From contig OX422186.1 in assembly GCA_949130485.1 (NCBI GenBank), forward strand, positions 6,577,292 through 6,641,291: a stretch of DNA of 64,000 nt, given 5' to 3'. This document shows positions 29,990 through 41,679 of the stretch, piece by piece. The notes below the pieces were generated by a model, which saw only the letters and a program-made list of their open reading frames with translations, had not been told where the DNA came from and ran no database searches. The translations under genes and the position numbers were made by a program. Position 1 is the first letter of the stretch. Each line of letters opens with the position of its first letter. The DNA is from Agelas oroides. Lineage: Eukaryota > Porifera > Demospongiae > Agelasida > Agelasidae.

Positions 29990-31520
29990 GGTCTTGGCAT
30001 GAGGCTCATGTTTAGATAATGTATTCGGCAGTAAAACCTAGATTATAGGTTAGCCCCCAACAAGTGAATGCGATTCTAATGATTACAGTGTCAGTATATA
30101 GACTCCAGCTTACCAAGATTGAAGCAGAAGCAACTTCAAACTGTAGTTGTTGTGCCATGAGCCAAACCATTAGGTTGGTATATGTCACCTTGAAAATACA
30201 AATAAAGAAAATTAGTTTGAGTAATTTTTTTGACATTGAAGAAGAGAGGTGCTCTACGCTCCAATGCTAAGAGACATCTAAGTTCAGTTTCTAACATTTG
30301 TACCCAGGCTCCTCCCCAGAAATATGGAAAGTAGCCTGGGTACTAGGCTAAATTTGGCCATTTCACTGCAAGGCAGCAGTTATCTGCTAACTATCACCGT
30401 TGGTTTACCATGTAGTGTAGCGACGATCATGAAACTCTTTGGCCATTTTGGTATAAGCGAAAACGAAGATGCTAATATGCGTCTGTGTGCCTACAACGAT
30501 ATTTACACTTTTGTGGACTTCTTCTATCCATTTGGTCATGCGGCGCTGGTTGGCAACGCGAGCGACTTGCCCGCTACACCAGGATACAGAAAATCGTTTC
30601 CCTACAGTGGATTTCACTTGTGTTCCACGAAAAATCGCGCAGGTCAGTCTTACCATACAGAAGTATTTTGCGTAACTCAGACACACATAGCTACATGCAC
30701 ACATGCGTATATAAAAACAGTAAACAGATTTCCAACGCAAATAAGATCCACTCATACAACCCTCAACATAACTGCCCAAACATGTACTTAAGCCTACCTT
30801 TCCAAACCATGACCCGTCAAGGACACCGAAGAGCCTGGTTAGCTCCAGCAACTCGATTGACGGTACCTACATGGCAACAAAAGAACACGATTCGCTAGGT
30901 AAAGGTACGTTAACCACAAAAATTAACATTCCATGTCGCTATTAACTAGCTAGCCAGCTTCTCCCCTCACCAAGCATTTTCCCTTCGGTACAGTGCAGAC
31001 CAAAAGAACAGCCAGCCTCTCGTCTGAACATGAGCCGCAAGCATTGCGATTTCATAGAGGCGCAGTGGTGCGCCATGCGGTCAATGTAATTGCACTCAAT
31101 TTACTTCCTGTTCCTGTGTAATTTTTACTAGCCAGCGGGGTCTGAAATAGTTTTAGAATGCCTGGTTTTACAATTATAGTTTTGATTATACCACTGTCTA
31201 CAAAAGCGCTTAATAGCTTAGAGAAAATTGTCGTGATTGCAGAAAATAGCTTGTGATGGAGTTGTACCACACAATGGTGTGGGGCTCGCTCATGCTCACC
31301 CCTAATCATTATTATTATCAGTCTTGTAGCTAAAGCCATGTGCACAGTAATCTCATTGCATTCATCTTTGTACATGTAGCTAGCTGTATGTAAGATCATG
31401 TCAGGCAACCTTGTGTAATATGAGCTCCTAAGCTATGCAGATCAGGTAACTGCAAGATTCCCAGGAAAGACTAGCCTGACTGGCTGCTGGGAGCAAAATT
31501 CTGTTTAGCAACCAACGTCA
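29990..31520. other. No supported gene; open frames at 30324-30898
   Basis: Frames of 137-155 codons are open on both strands at 30324-30898. None shows a domain that I know, and mutual overlap of plus and minus frames makes coding doubtful. A foldback-like pair (tacccaggct.. and agcctgggta) sits at 30301-30345. Confidence 0.3.
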
Positions 31521-31523
31521 TAT

Positions 31524-31563
31524 TAGCCTTGTTCCCAGGCTCTCATGCGGGGGAACAAGGCTA
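31524..31563. mobile_element. 40-bp foldback insertion
   Basis: TAGCCTTGTTCCCAGGC then a 10-base middle then mirror GGGAACAAGGCTA. TCATAT on both sides suggests a target duplication blurred by mutation. Same ends as the 29399 element. Confidence 0.65.
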
Positions 31564-31569
31564 CTTTCA

Positions 31570-32430
31570 TATTAACTGGGAGTTGTGGTTCTTGTCCATG
31601 GCTTCATGCATATAGTTAGGTGATCCAACATTCCTAGCAAAGAATATGAACACATGCACCCTATAACCCTGACCTTGGGGTTTCCCTGCTGCTCATATAG
31701 AGGATATTGTGGGGGTGGTTGTTGTCTGGTTACCGTTGCTCAGTGACAGAGCACTGGCGGCTCAAGCCAGAGGTGTCCTCCCGACGGCTCCCGGCCTTTT
31801 TCACTTTCCTCTATTTTCGCCTCATAACATCTATTGGCACACAATTTCTACAATTGTGTACACACATGTAGCTATATCACATGAGTGTACTGCATTACTG
31901 CAAATTGTTGACTCCTTCATTGTATACCACAGCAGCTACATGTACATGAACAATCAACGAACCACATCTCCCTTATAAAACAGGCCTAGATGTTATGCAA
32001 AGTCACCCACTGCATGTACATGTACATGAAGACCATTGTTCATAAAAGTAGCCAAAATTGAATTGCTCAGTCAAAATACTTCGACTATAGCTATAGCTAT
32101 GATGCACAATTGACATGCATAGCACAGAATATGAACACGTGCACCCATATCAGAGATTTCCCGGGAAAGCTTCCATTTGTCAGATATTTACGCATGCGCA
32201 GTAAATAAATTGAAAACGGCGGATTGATTGGAAAGCGCAAAGATTTCCCAAGAGAAGATTCACATTGTTTTGCTGTGAAGGAAACTCGTCTCTCTACACT
32301 CTTCAAGAAGCAAGTTGATAAGGTAGTCTTAGGATAGGCTAGATTAGGAATTGAAAGCTTTGTGAAGCTTACAAGCGTCTTCTAACCGCCTCGGGGAAAG
32401 CCGACAGGGCTCTGGGCGATGTATGGTGGC
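31570..32430. other. No gene recognised
   Basis: One 89-codon frame (31709-31978) without motifs. tacatgtacatg-type words are frequent. Confidence 0.3.
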
Positions 32431-32438
32431 TCATAAAT

Positions 32439-32572
32439 GCACTCCGTTGCGGAACATTGTCCGAGCACCGACACCGGCCACAGCAGAGCGGTAAGCGGCC
32501 GCAGTAGGTTTCCACTCAACTGCGGCTGCTCAATGTCGGTGCTCGGACAAATTGTGTTCCGCAGCGGAGTGC
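32439..32572. repeat. 134-bp hairpin
   Basis: Arms gcactccgttgcggaacat.. and ..gttccgcagcggagtgc, with tgtccgagcaccgaca mirrored by tgtcggtgctcggaca, pair over about 35 bp with small bulges. Both strands show short open frames as a result. Confidence 0.8.
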
Positions 32573-32639
32573 CACTTTTGGGCGACCATAGCGATGCCTC
32601 TGTAATGAAAGCGCCCTTTTGACAGGAAACTAATTTTTC

Positions 32640-33004
32640 TCGCTCTAACGCGGGCGCCCCTGACGACATAAATATTTTTTTTAAGGGCGCTTTCTATTAA
32701 GAGAGATTTCGCACCCGACTCGTGTGACTTTCGAGACATCTAGTTCTTCGACTGATTTCTACTTCTACTTTTAATCTCTGGACTCCAAATGCGCTTGTAT
32801 TCATGGTAGCCTCGAATAACGTACTCAAATTCGATCGTTGTCAGTGTAGCCATACTCAGCTCTTTCAACTTCACGGAAAGGTGAAGGCGCCTCCCTAAAT
32901 AAGGCGCCCCCATGGGTCCGAAGTAATTTTATTCGCTCCAAACAAGGCGCCTTTACGGATCGTAATTATTTTTTAACGGCGCATTAATTAAAGCATTTAC
33001 GGTA
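32640..33004. mobile_element. GCGCC-rich element with TTACGGTA right end
   Basis: Several gcgccc/ggcgcc words and a terminus catttacggta resemble in style the CCGTAGTG..element at 23899, but I could not find the left end. Partial copy, class uncertain. Confidence 0.35.
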
Positions 33005-33239
33005 GTTCTTGCCCAACTGTGTAGCCTCGTCCCCAGGCCCCGCCCAGCTTTCCGTCGCTTGCAGGAGAATCTCGTTATGTACAGACTTGCTCATGATAGG
33101 GTAGCTGATATGAATAATTAATTATTATCCAGTTGATATTTCTACAGCAGTATTTTCCTATTCCCGTGCCGTGCAATATCACACGTTGCACATCATAATA
33201 CAATTTTCTAATGCAACAAATTTCATGTTGCACCGGAAG

Positions 33240-33662
33240 TCATGTTGCATACCTGGTGTGCGCTGAAAAATGGCGATGGAGGATGGTGAATTGGCGAGTA
33301 ACTACCCTCCTAAACGGTACGAGATTAGCGACTAACCTGGAATTGCAGTGCATGTCGGACCACAGGGCGTAGGCGCCTTCCACACACTGTTTCTGAGACC
33401 GTTCTCGATGGAATAACCGGTGAAGATGTAGGGCCTTCTCTCTGACGGTTTCTTGTGAAAGGAAAATAATAGCACCACTCTTACCCCGCATTCTCGCCCT
33501 ATTTCTGGAACCGTGAATGGCAGTGGATGGACTGGATGCAAAGAACGTCGGAAATGAAGCGCCTTCTAGTTTAGTGAGTCCTAACACAGCAGCGTCGACC
33601 TTTCTACTATACTGATAATTCTCTGGGTTCGAGTACAGGCCTCCGTGGTCATTAAAACGCAT
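33240..33662 (-). CDS. Hypothetical gene, 5' end on the minus strand
   Basis: ATG at 33660-33662 opens a 140-codon frame beginning MRFNDHGGLYSNPENYQYSR. A TATA box lies 70 bp upstream and a GTAAGA donor-like site occurs after the codons for RNRARMRG, so the real protein may be spliced there. No known domain. An alternative short ORF starts at 33703 (MEDGESASSCSQKGC..). Its start word ATGGAGGA.GGTGAAT.GGC occurs inverted at 33273, which suggests local duplication. Confidence 0.3.
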   Translation of the reverse strand: MRFNDHGGLYSNPENYQYSRKVDAAVLGLTKLEGASFPTFFASSPSTAIHGSRNRARMRGKSGAIIFLSQETVREKALHLHRLFHRERSQKQCVEGAYALWSDMHCNSRLVANLVPFRRVVTRQFTILHRHFSAHTRYAT

Positions 33663-33730
33663 CCTTTCTGGCTGCAACTGCTTGCCGATTCACCGTCCTC
33701 CATTGCGTTCTCTCGTATCTAGGATGCGCT

Positions 33731-33738
33731 CTTATATA
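33731..33738 (-). promoter_or_regulatory. TATA box
   Basis: TATATAAG on the minus strand in the context gctgtatataagagcgc, a strong match to the core promoter consensus. A start near 33705 would follow. A foldback element begins about 20 bp further upstream. Confidence 0.5.
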
Positions 33739-33757
33739 CAGCCGTGTCGCGCATGCG

Positions 33758-33946
33758 CAACAAGTATGTTATTACATGACCGGAAGCGCAATATCGTTGA
33801 TGTTGCCCTCGAGTTGATGTTGACCGATGTTGACCCTCGGGTCAACATCAACGATCGGGTCAACATCAACGATCGGGTCAACATCAATCCCTCGTGCAAC
33901 ATAAACGATATTGCACTCCCGCTCATGTAATAACATATACTTGTTG
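33758..33946. mobile_element. Foldback element with internal 18-bp repeats
   Basis: Arms of about 50 bp (caacaagtatgttattacat .. and its mirror ..atgtaataacatatacttgttg, cut here at family words) enclose a centre with gttgaccctcgggtcaac, itself palindromic, and 2.5 copies of gggtcaacatcaacgatc. It sits just upstream of the TATA box at 33731. Confidence 0.8.
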
Positions 33947-34096
33947 TACGGGTAGTTATTGTTATTGCACGGGCCCTGAGGCTATATACGCGCGATATCC
34001 TAGCAACCAGCGTGCGCTTTAATTAGAACCAGTGCATTGGAACGGCGAGTTACTCGGTACTTTGTGTGAGAAGAGACACGACGCTGTTGTGGTAAT

Positions 34097-34260
34097 GGAT
34101 GATAAATACTTTATTACACTCGTTAGCGAGCATATCGCGGTTATTGCACTCGTGGGCTGCATTTTCACTCGCCTTCAGCTTGTGAAAATACCACGCCTAC
34201 TCATGCAATAACTCGCGATACTGCACGCTAACTCGTGTAATAAGGTATATTTATCGTACA
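34097..34260. mobile_element. Foldback element, ~165 bp
   Basis: Arms from gataaatactttattacac and mirror gtgtaataaggtatatttatc pair over about 53 bp with few mismatches. The loop is about 54 bp. It shares 'attgcac' and 'gtaata' words with the neighbouring foldback. Confidence 0.75.
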
Positions 34261-34319
34261 TGATGAAACGTGACGTAAAATGCCCCCTCAGTTCTAGCTT
34301 GTAGTTCATCAATGTGGCT

Positions 34320-34940
34320 TCTTGTACAAGTTAGACATCTCACCTCCCAACTGTCCCTAGGTGCATCCAGGACTGTTTTCAAACTGCGTATTAAGGCAGT
34401 ATTGGACAGTGTATGAACAGTGTATCAGAGATACCCCTTTAACATCAGTTAGACATCTCACCTCCCAACTGTCCCCAGGACTGTGTACAAACTGCACGTT
34501 AAGGCAGTATTGGACAGTGTAGCAGAGATGAACAGTGTAGCAGAGATGAACAGTGTAGCAGAGATGCTCACTTTAACCTCAGCACATAGTAACACTATTG
34601 TTCAGAGTTAAGCTTCCAGACAGGGACAACTACATTAGCATGATAAGGTACGCACATCATATCTGTCTGCCTGCGTGTGTGTAGACATGTAAAGCATCTC
34701 CACTACATGGTAATTAACCTGTTGCACTGACAGTAAGAGAGTTTGTAGGAAGGGAAGTGTTGCCAGGGAATATGGAGGAGCCTAAAGCTACAACTACACT
34801 AGCATGCTAAATCATAGTACATCCTATCAGTTGTGTAGGCAGTTCAAATGCAGTCCTGGATTCACCCAGGGACAACCGAGGGTCTCCTGGTTGCACCCAG
34901 GGACAACCAGGGGTCTCCTAGTTGCACCCAGGGATAGTAC
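34320..34940. repeat. Segmental copy of 61345-62080
   Basis: Same order of blocks as at 61 kb: fragment of a coiled-coil exon (minus), 'acattagcatgataaggta', 'tgttgccagggaat', then 31-bp minisatellite units (about 2.5 here, eight at 61.8 kb). A short direct repeat (gaacagtgtagcagagat) is present at 34530-34565. Confidence 0.75.
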
Positions 34941-35089
34941 TGTACTGCAAGTGACTAAAGCAGGGCTCTGGGAATGATTACACGGATACTTTCTTTCTAT
35001 GGCTCTCCTTGTCATGCTTGCAAGACTGCATGATGGCACAAAATTAACGTCATTATCTGCATTGCCAGCATACACTCAAACTAGAGCCT

Positions 35090-36060
35090 TGTTCCCAGGC
35101 CTCTCCTCCCTCCAGTTACTGTAAGACCTCTCCAAATCAATTCACTGTTTTTCTTCCTCCTACACAGAAAACTACATGGGGGCCGGGTAGGCATGAAAGT
35201 GAATACACTCAGTTTAGACACATTGCGAAAAAGGCAACAGTACATCTTCATCTTTATTTGTCTACACATTCTGTATACTTCCCAGCTCTCAGCAGAAAGA
35301 CATACACACAAAGGCCGCCTTTTTGGGGATCACAGGTCTACAAAGTAGTTGTTGGGCATGCACTGCTGAAAAATTGATGTGGGCAGAAATGAAAGAGGGT
35401 GAGAAACAATTAATTGAGAGTGGCCTAAAATTGGCATCAGGGGAGGTCTGCAAAGGCAAGTCAAACTATCCATGAAATAGACCCCTCTTTGATCAACCAG
35501 TTTCCATGTTAGTGTGTGGACATGAGCGACATGAACATGTGTAGTGATGCTTTGAAAGGGCCACACGGGGAGTGTCATCGATTTTCATGCACTTACTGTA
35601 AATGCATGATGTTCCTTTTAGCATCATGCAAACTAGATGCTCAAATAGGGGTCACTATGCACCTTCTCTGCTGACCTACACCGTGACCATCTATACCGCT
35701 TCATTCTGACTCCATGTATTGTTTCTGTGTTAGGCCATACCAATCTAATTTATTGTTGCTTTGACAGATCAAGGCTGGTTAGGTAGACTTAAAAATGATC
35801 ATTTATAGTCCATGATCAATATCTTGGCAACAGTCGCGCTACAAAATTGTAATAACAGCGGCTTTCCAAAGAGTTGTCCCGTCTACAGTTCAACACACTT
35901 AGGCTTTTGTTTGATTTTCAGGCCTATTTTAGCAAGTAGTATGCTTCCATTTATCCACACAGAAGATGATGCTATTATGACAAATTCAACTTGCAGATTT
36001 ACACACAGCAGTAGACTATTATCACTTTTGAATAAAGTTAGCCAAAATTTGGCTCAATGA
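35090..36060. other. No gene recognised
   Basis: Solo foldback end (gccttgttcccaggcctctcc) at 35086. Short frames without known motifs. Confidence 0.3.
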
Positions 36061-36073
36061 AGAGGAAGGTTAT

Positions 36074-36200
36074 CTTTAGCTCGGAAAAAAACTTTGCCGA
36101 CGTTTTGACTGAATGGCTTCAGTTATCATCATGGTTAGGGTTAGGGTCATTCAGTCAAAATGTTGGCAAAGTTATTTTCTGAGCTCATGTTGGTGACCTT
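36074..36200. mobile_element. Foldback with TTAGGG in its loop
   Basis: Arms tttagctcggaaaaaaactt..gactgaatg and mirror cattcagtc..aaagttattttctgagct. The loop carries ggttagggttaggg, about two and a half telomere-type units. It is a smaller relative of 42646-42887, with the same arm words (ttgccgacgtttt). Confidence 0.7.
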
Positions 36201-36479
36201 CCTCTTCATTTATGCAGGAGCCAACTGAGAAGCCACTAAGATTTGGGTCAATTAGGCTGAGCAACATAAATCACCAAGACAATCTAAAACCAAGCTGTTT
36301 TGAGTGAAGAGCTTGACACTCTCCATACTCTTTGACGCGCGCTAAGTGAAATTACGCTGAGAGAGGGTTAATATACTTTCTGTTGCCTAGCAATGCAATT
36401 TGGTGCGTTTCGTGCGCAGAGCGCGATCTAGAGTGCGCGGCGTGCCACCATAGCAGACGGCACGCGCACACACACGCGC

Positions 36480-36641
36480 GCGACTGCTTGGTGTATAAAA
36501 GCTGCATGTATCCTGGTTCAGCGTCCCGTGCTGTGGATGTAGGTGGTTTTTGTTTACTACAGGGAGCAGAGTTTTAGATTTTTGGAGGTTTTCGACTTTT
36601 GGATAGGTTTTTGATTTTCGACTTAGGACTTGTGGTCTAGG
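36480..36641 (+). promoter_or_regulatory. QPAP promoter copy without start codon
   Basis: tataaaag at 36494, then 'ggttcagcgtcccgtgctgtg', a leader, and a GTAAGTTGTGCAAAG donor at 36641. The MATAG start of the 14.2-kb copy is missing, so it could serve only as a non-coding first exon. Confidence 0.5.
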
Positions 36642-36649
36642 TAAGTTGT

Positions 36650-37380
36650 GCAAAGTATTATTATAGTACTAGTACGTTTCTAGTATCTGTTACCCCCTCG
36701 TTTATTTATTATTAGTAGTAGCAGCAGTACTACAAAAAGATATAAGCTTCTTGTTTCTGTACCTTTTGGTATTAATGTCGGTTACAGTTAGATCTAAGCC
36801 TAAGAAGAATATTTCTTTCAAGTGTAACCACAACCCCAAAACTTGAAACGGCATTGACGGTATAGCAGTGGTTCCAAGCACGTAATAATTACCAGCATGT
36901 GTAACATTGCCAGCTAGAATCTGATGAAGGGCCAATCACTGTCCGTACCAAACTTGTAAAGTGCCCACACATGCAATCATCAATACCGGTACATGTTTCA
37001 GACTTAAGTTAATGTTACAGGCCAGTTTAGAAATCAGAAAAATGGTATGTTCACATACTAGTTGTCAGAAGTCTGTTTACGTCCGCATGTAAGATAAGTA
37101 CGAGTACGTATTGCGGAACAGGAGCTATAGATACTGCGGACCAGGCGTAGCTTTCCAGCTATTTTCCAATGAAGCTATTTTGCAACAAAGCTGTGTTGTA
37201 ATGAGCACTTTGAATTTGGGGGAGGGCACAGTTGTAGCGTGGCGGCGAAGCCTCCGCCGCCGCGCTATGCCGCCGCCGCTTAGCGGCCGTAGGGCCTAGG
37301 GGAGGACCTCCCGCGCTTGGCGCGGGAGCTCAGAGAGTGTACCGTACTGGTAAATGGCTAGACCTGTAACTCACCTAGTT
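36650..37380. other. Spacer with a GC-rich palindromic tract
   Basis: No gene. 37224-37300 is unusually GC-rich (ggcggcgaagcctccgccgc, cgccgccgcttagcggccg) compared with its AT-rich surroundings, possibly part of an element. Confidence 0.35.
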
Positions 37381-38720
37381 CAATGTAGTGACGCCCCATA
37401 TTTTAGGTACTGCTATAAAGCTATATGCAAATGTTAACTGTAAAAGCCTCTACTGTATCTGACTGTTTTCAGCAATGGCTGTAAAATTGGTTCAAAAGTA
37501 TCAACTCCACTCACTCGTTCATGTGCAGTGTGCCAGTTTAATTTCTACCAATGATTTACTGATTTGGTACAGTTCATGTTTGGAGGGGTGAAGTTTCCCA
37601 GTGCATACTTAGACAATAGCCTCCCTGCCTCTAGATGCACAACAAATTGACACAGCAACATGGGAAACAATCTTAGAATCATTGGGTATGAAACTTACAG
37701 TCATTGTGTTCTACTTCTACTTTGTTTTCAGAACCCGAATGGGAGAGATGCAAGGATGCGGCGTAAGTATGCTAATTGATGTGTACAGAAACAGGACATT
37801 GTGTCTTTATTGCCTGCATACAGTTAGCTACTGCCAAGGTATGATGACATTGTGTATCATGATGCTTCTTGCATACTGTATGGTTTGAGCTGCCTAGTTT
37901 TAAATGGCAATTGCACATTTTGCAGAGCAATCAAATACCAAAGTTATGAAAACTGCAGAGTCTGTAGTAGCTATTCTTAAATGCCAAGTCTTGTGTTGCA
38001 ATTTTTCGTAGCAGGGTTTATAGTTTGTATCCTTTCAAGTTAGATTTTTATAAAGGCAGTGTATTTAGTGGCTATAGGTATAAAGTGTGTTTGTTGGTGA
38101 TATTCATTGAGCTATGGACAGTTGGCACACTTCACTGTAGCAGAGGGTATATTATGCTTCCTTTCTGCAGACAACTGGTGAAGACGGTTTCCAGGCAACT
38201 CAACGCAGGCCAGTACCACCAGGCCTGCAGAATGTTAGCAATTCTTGCTCAAGCTTTGAGCCGCATTCAAGTACAAAGGCGGTTGTTCTTCTGGGGGGTA
38301 TAGAAAAGTCTCGAATGGCCATGAAAGAGGTAATTTCATTGCTAGAAAAAAAGACACTTTCAGAAAGTGCACTCATGTTGATGGTGGGTTGGTGTAGAAT
38401 AGATAAAAGGGCAATTCTGAGTTGCAGCTAAGTACAAGAACGGTACAATATGCAGTAGGTAAATCATCATCTTCAAGTACTTCATGTCTTACTGATTCTT
38501 TATCAGGGACAGACAGACAAGGGGGTGGGAGCTTTGCTCCAAAGGATTCTGGCCTATATCCACTTGCGAGTAGAAACGCAAGTTTTGGATGCATACTTTT
38601 GGCATCATTACAATGTACATTAAAATAGCAATGCCATTTCAGTGAATCACTCAGCAGCACTAAGCCTTCGTCAAACAGCAATCAATGTCAGCTTCTGTGT
38701 GTTAACAGCTAACTCTGAGT
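37380..38720 (+). pseudogene. QPAP copy B: T, K, H, V and G modules in order
   Basis: T 37380-37770 with intron gtatgaaactt.. to ttttcag (about 37687-37731) and mini-exon; K 37925-38060 (NTKVMKTAESVVAILKCQV); H 38170-38290 (QLVKTVSRQLNAGQYHQACR MLAI.., gap for length) with no break; V from 38293 with a base change making GGI; G at 38507 (GTDRQ frame shifted). This is the most complete forward copy. Its order agrees with the minus-strand copy at 56 kb. Confidence 0.5.
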
Positions 38721-38839
38721 AACAGATAAATGTGCTTGCGGTTAGTACTTTTTGTTGAAGATTGAGATACTGTGAGCTACAATTATACAAAAATTAAAGG
38801 ACTTTTTGTCCAGCCATCTTAATTGCCAAGTGGAGCAAG

Positions 38840-39620
38840 GCTTGGTACTCATGACGTATGTGCATAGAGGCGTGGCGTACATAGGAAACGAGACTTAATT
38901 AACCCTTTATATACTAAATTATATTCCCTGAAGCTCTTATTTAGACTTGTCCCACCTTCTTTCACCTGTATTTCCACTTCTGGCAGGAGTTAGCCCGAGA
39001 AACGTGATCCACAGCTTCCTTCAGAAGTTCTTTGCAGGTTCATGACCCTGACCACACCCACTCATTACCAAGCGTTCAATAGTCAGGGCCCTCCAACCAG
39101 AGAGCACTCCTCCAGACTGAAGGCTGCCTAAAAAGCCAGAAATGGTGTCCCTACAAGGTGAAAGGACCGTTTTCTACGCCCATTTGTACGAGAAAGCAGA
39201 AGAACGGGCCATCCAGCACTGACCAGGCCTTTTCTATAGCCAGCTGCAACAGCCGCCATGCACTGTCACCCAGAGCGGTGCACCCACCCACCTCCTCCCC
39301 CTGTCCCACCCTTTCTGCTAGCGCGGAACCTATCTTCAAAACGGATTGCGCCAACTGATAACATACGGCCGAATTTCAATGACGACTATACTCGTCATTC
39401 GTAGTTAAAGGGTTAAGCGTAGCGAGGCTCGAGGCTTGGTAGTCGCGTTGCATGCATGTAATATGTCACGCTTTTGGCCCCATGCCCCCCGCAAGCTACA
39501 AGCATATGTGATCTCCATCGCTGCTGAGTAAAAGCGGACAATCCCGTCCCAGATATCTAAGTGCCTGTCACTTATGTGCAGGCAGGTATTGTCAGCAGTG
39601 GTCTGTCCTGAAGATCTTTG
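38840..39620 (+). repeat. Dispersed repeat, filled-site copy
   Basis: Same sequence as 18925-19206 but split by the MITE at 38903-39412. Confidence 0.75.
38903..39412. mobile_element. piggyBac-type MITE, 510 bp, TTAA target site
   Basis: TTAA at 38899-38902 and 39413-39416; ends CCCTTTA and TAAAGGG. The paralogous site at 18989 lacks it. The interior matches the 11310 relative throughout. Confidence 0.88.
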
Positions 39621-40860
39621 GAAAGAAAACGGTGATTTGAATAGAGGTGGACAAACCAGTTTGTCCTGTCTATATAGTGACTTGTATGCGGGTGGACAAA
39701 CCAGATTCTTTCTATTTACAAATTATTAAGAACCTAGTGTGCAAGCCTAGCTAAAATAGGGCAATTGTGGAACAGGGAATCAAATCCAGTTGATCAGCTG
39801 GTGTGTGTGGGTGACTGTAAATACACTCGGGAACAGGGAATCAGATCCAGGTGCACAATCCAGCTCTTACCAAAAAGCATAGCCATTGCTAAATGCCTAG
39901 CTACTCAGGATGCCTGTAGGGGTGTTAATTGGTCGTAATAGAGGTGAGATGATAAACAAAGCCAGCCAACTTCTATATACTGAGTTTACCTGCTGGGCAG
40001 AAGATTGATGTGCTACTGCTGCCTTCATCTAAGTTGTGTAGGGCTAAGAACACCACACAAAACTTTTGAGATACGTCAGTCAGTGTTCTAAAGAGGCGCT
40101 GTTGCCATCAAAAGCACTGTTGATGCACAAGATGTGCTGCAGTGTAGCAAGCCAGTAGCTAAGTGCACACTTCACCAAACTGTCAAAGTGACTTGTAGAT
40201 CAGTGTAACTGTGCTGGTTCAATAATTCGCTACCTATCAGAAATGTGTAGCTAATAGATGTAGCTTGTGAATGGTGTACATACCTTAGTCTTTGTACAAA
40301 GCTCAAGAGCTGCAATTCGCAGGTAATATTGGTGTGGTCACTGAAGGGACAACACTTTTGATCATAACTCAGGTTAGCAGTGGTTTAAAAAAAAATTGCA
40401 TATGCCCAGGTTCTGCAAATGGAAGTGCCTTCATGTTATAATAGTTAGCTTGGCTATTGTGAAATCTGTAGGTCACTTTTGTGGGTGGCAAATATTTCAC
40501 CTCATGCACTAGTCATGGATTAGTTTCAGCCTTGGCACTTGGACCATAGATACTTCAATGATAACTGCTTCCAGCTCCCTGGTCAAAGTTGAGATCTTTC
40601 TACTTGGGGTGTAATGAAGGTCCCTGTGACTGGACACTAAAGTCGCAAAATTGCCAATTGAAAATCACCCAACTAAAATTTCACCAAACTCCTTGTTGAA
40701 TTCCCCAAACTCATTGTCTGCCAAGTGTTTGCACTATACAGCTAATTACCTGGGTGTGAATATAATCAAGGCAGGTGCATGGATGCATCCTGTGCCGTGG
40801 GTGACTTTCCATAACATCTAGGCCTACCTTTTTTTTTTCAAAGATGTAACTCATGATGTG
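39620..40860. other. Spacer; 40251-40620 is a repeat
   Basis: 39620-40250 has no supported gene. 40251-40620 is the partner of 15440-16165 described there. 'aacagggaatcagatccag' is repeated twice at 39770-39860. Confidence 0.4.
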
Positions 40861-40947
40861 TGTACGTAGTTAATTAATTAGTATGTGTGTGTGAAGGAAC
40901 TTTCTACTACCTTATAAACAACCACTGTATCTCTTATCTCCATGTAG

Positions 40948-41269
40948 CAACAAGTACCAAGACTTTGGCTTTGAAACCCCCCAGCCAGCCGCTCTGGCTC
41001 CCTCCACTCCACCTCCTCCATCCCCTCCTCCATCCCCACTGGCTCCCTCCACCCCACCTCCTCCATCCTTCCAACAGTCAGCCCCTCTGGCTCCCTCCAC
41101 CCCACCTCCTCCATCCTTCCAACAGTCAGCCCTTCTGGCTCCCTCCACCCCACCTCCTCCATCCTTCCAACAGTCAGCCCCTCTGGCGGCTCCCTCTTAC
41201 CACCCAACACCAGGGGTTGCAACATCGCAGGCCATCCCATTGATCCTGCCCATGATGCCAGTAATCTGA
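40948..41269 (+). CDS. QPAP P exon with Pro-rich expansion, truncated
   Basis: Acceptor ctccatgtag, then NKYQDFGFETPQPAALAPST, four PPPPSFQQSAPLAPST-type repeats, YHPTPGVATSQAIPLI and PMMPVI before TGA. A deletion removes WAWVK and the start of the coiled coil, so the stop arises at the joint. The Pro-rich repeat is longer than in any other copy. Confidence 0.5.
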
Positions 41270-41468
41270 AGCATGAGCTTAAGCTTCAACAAGCTCATGC
41301 TTCAGCTCAAGTACCGGCGCAGGTGCAGTCGCAAGCTCATGCTTCAGCTCAACCAATGGCACAGACACAAGTGCTGGCAGAGCAAAAAGTGCATGTAGTG
41401 AAGTGGCACAGAAGAGGGTGCATAATTCAGGGTTTGGAGATGAACGAAACCATTACCTCCCGGTGAGA
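41270..41468 (+). pseudogene. QPAP C-terminal exon after the deletion
   Basis: Frame KHELKLQQAHASAQVPAQVQ SQAHASAQPMAQ (gap for length), then VHVVKWHRRGCIIQGLEMNE and TGA. It is in direct contact with the P exon, showing that P and C-terminal parts belong to one exon or adjacent exons. Confidence 0.5.
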
Positions 41469-41679
41469 GCTGATTAATTGTACTACGCATTTTTTTTAAT
41501 TCACAATAATTTCTTTTTTTCCAATCCTCGTACAAAAAAACAACAAACAAATTAGTTTGTACTTTCAAAGATTCATACAAAATTAGGTCTTTTCCTGCTA
41601 CATCCAGATGGTTAATCAAGTTGAGTCTTTTGATGCTTTCATTGCTTGTCTGTAGTTTTTTTCTTTCACATACATTCGA

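Noticed and set aside
30324..30898. 155-, 148- and 137-codon frames on both strands
   Set aside because: They overlap each other, lack known motifs and have no splice or promoter support I could see. Left as unassigned.
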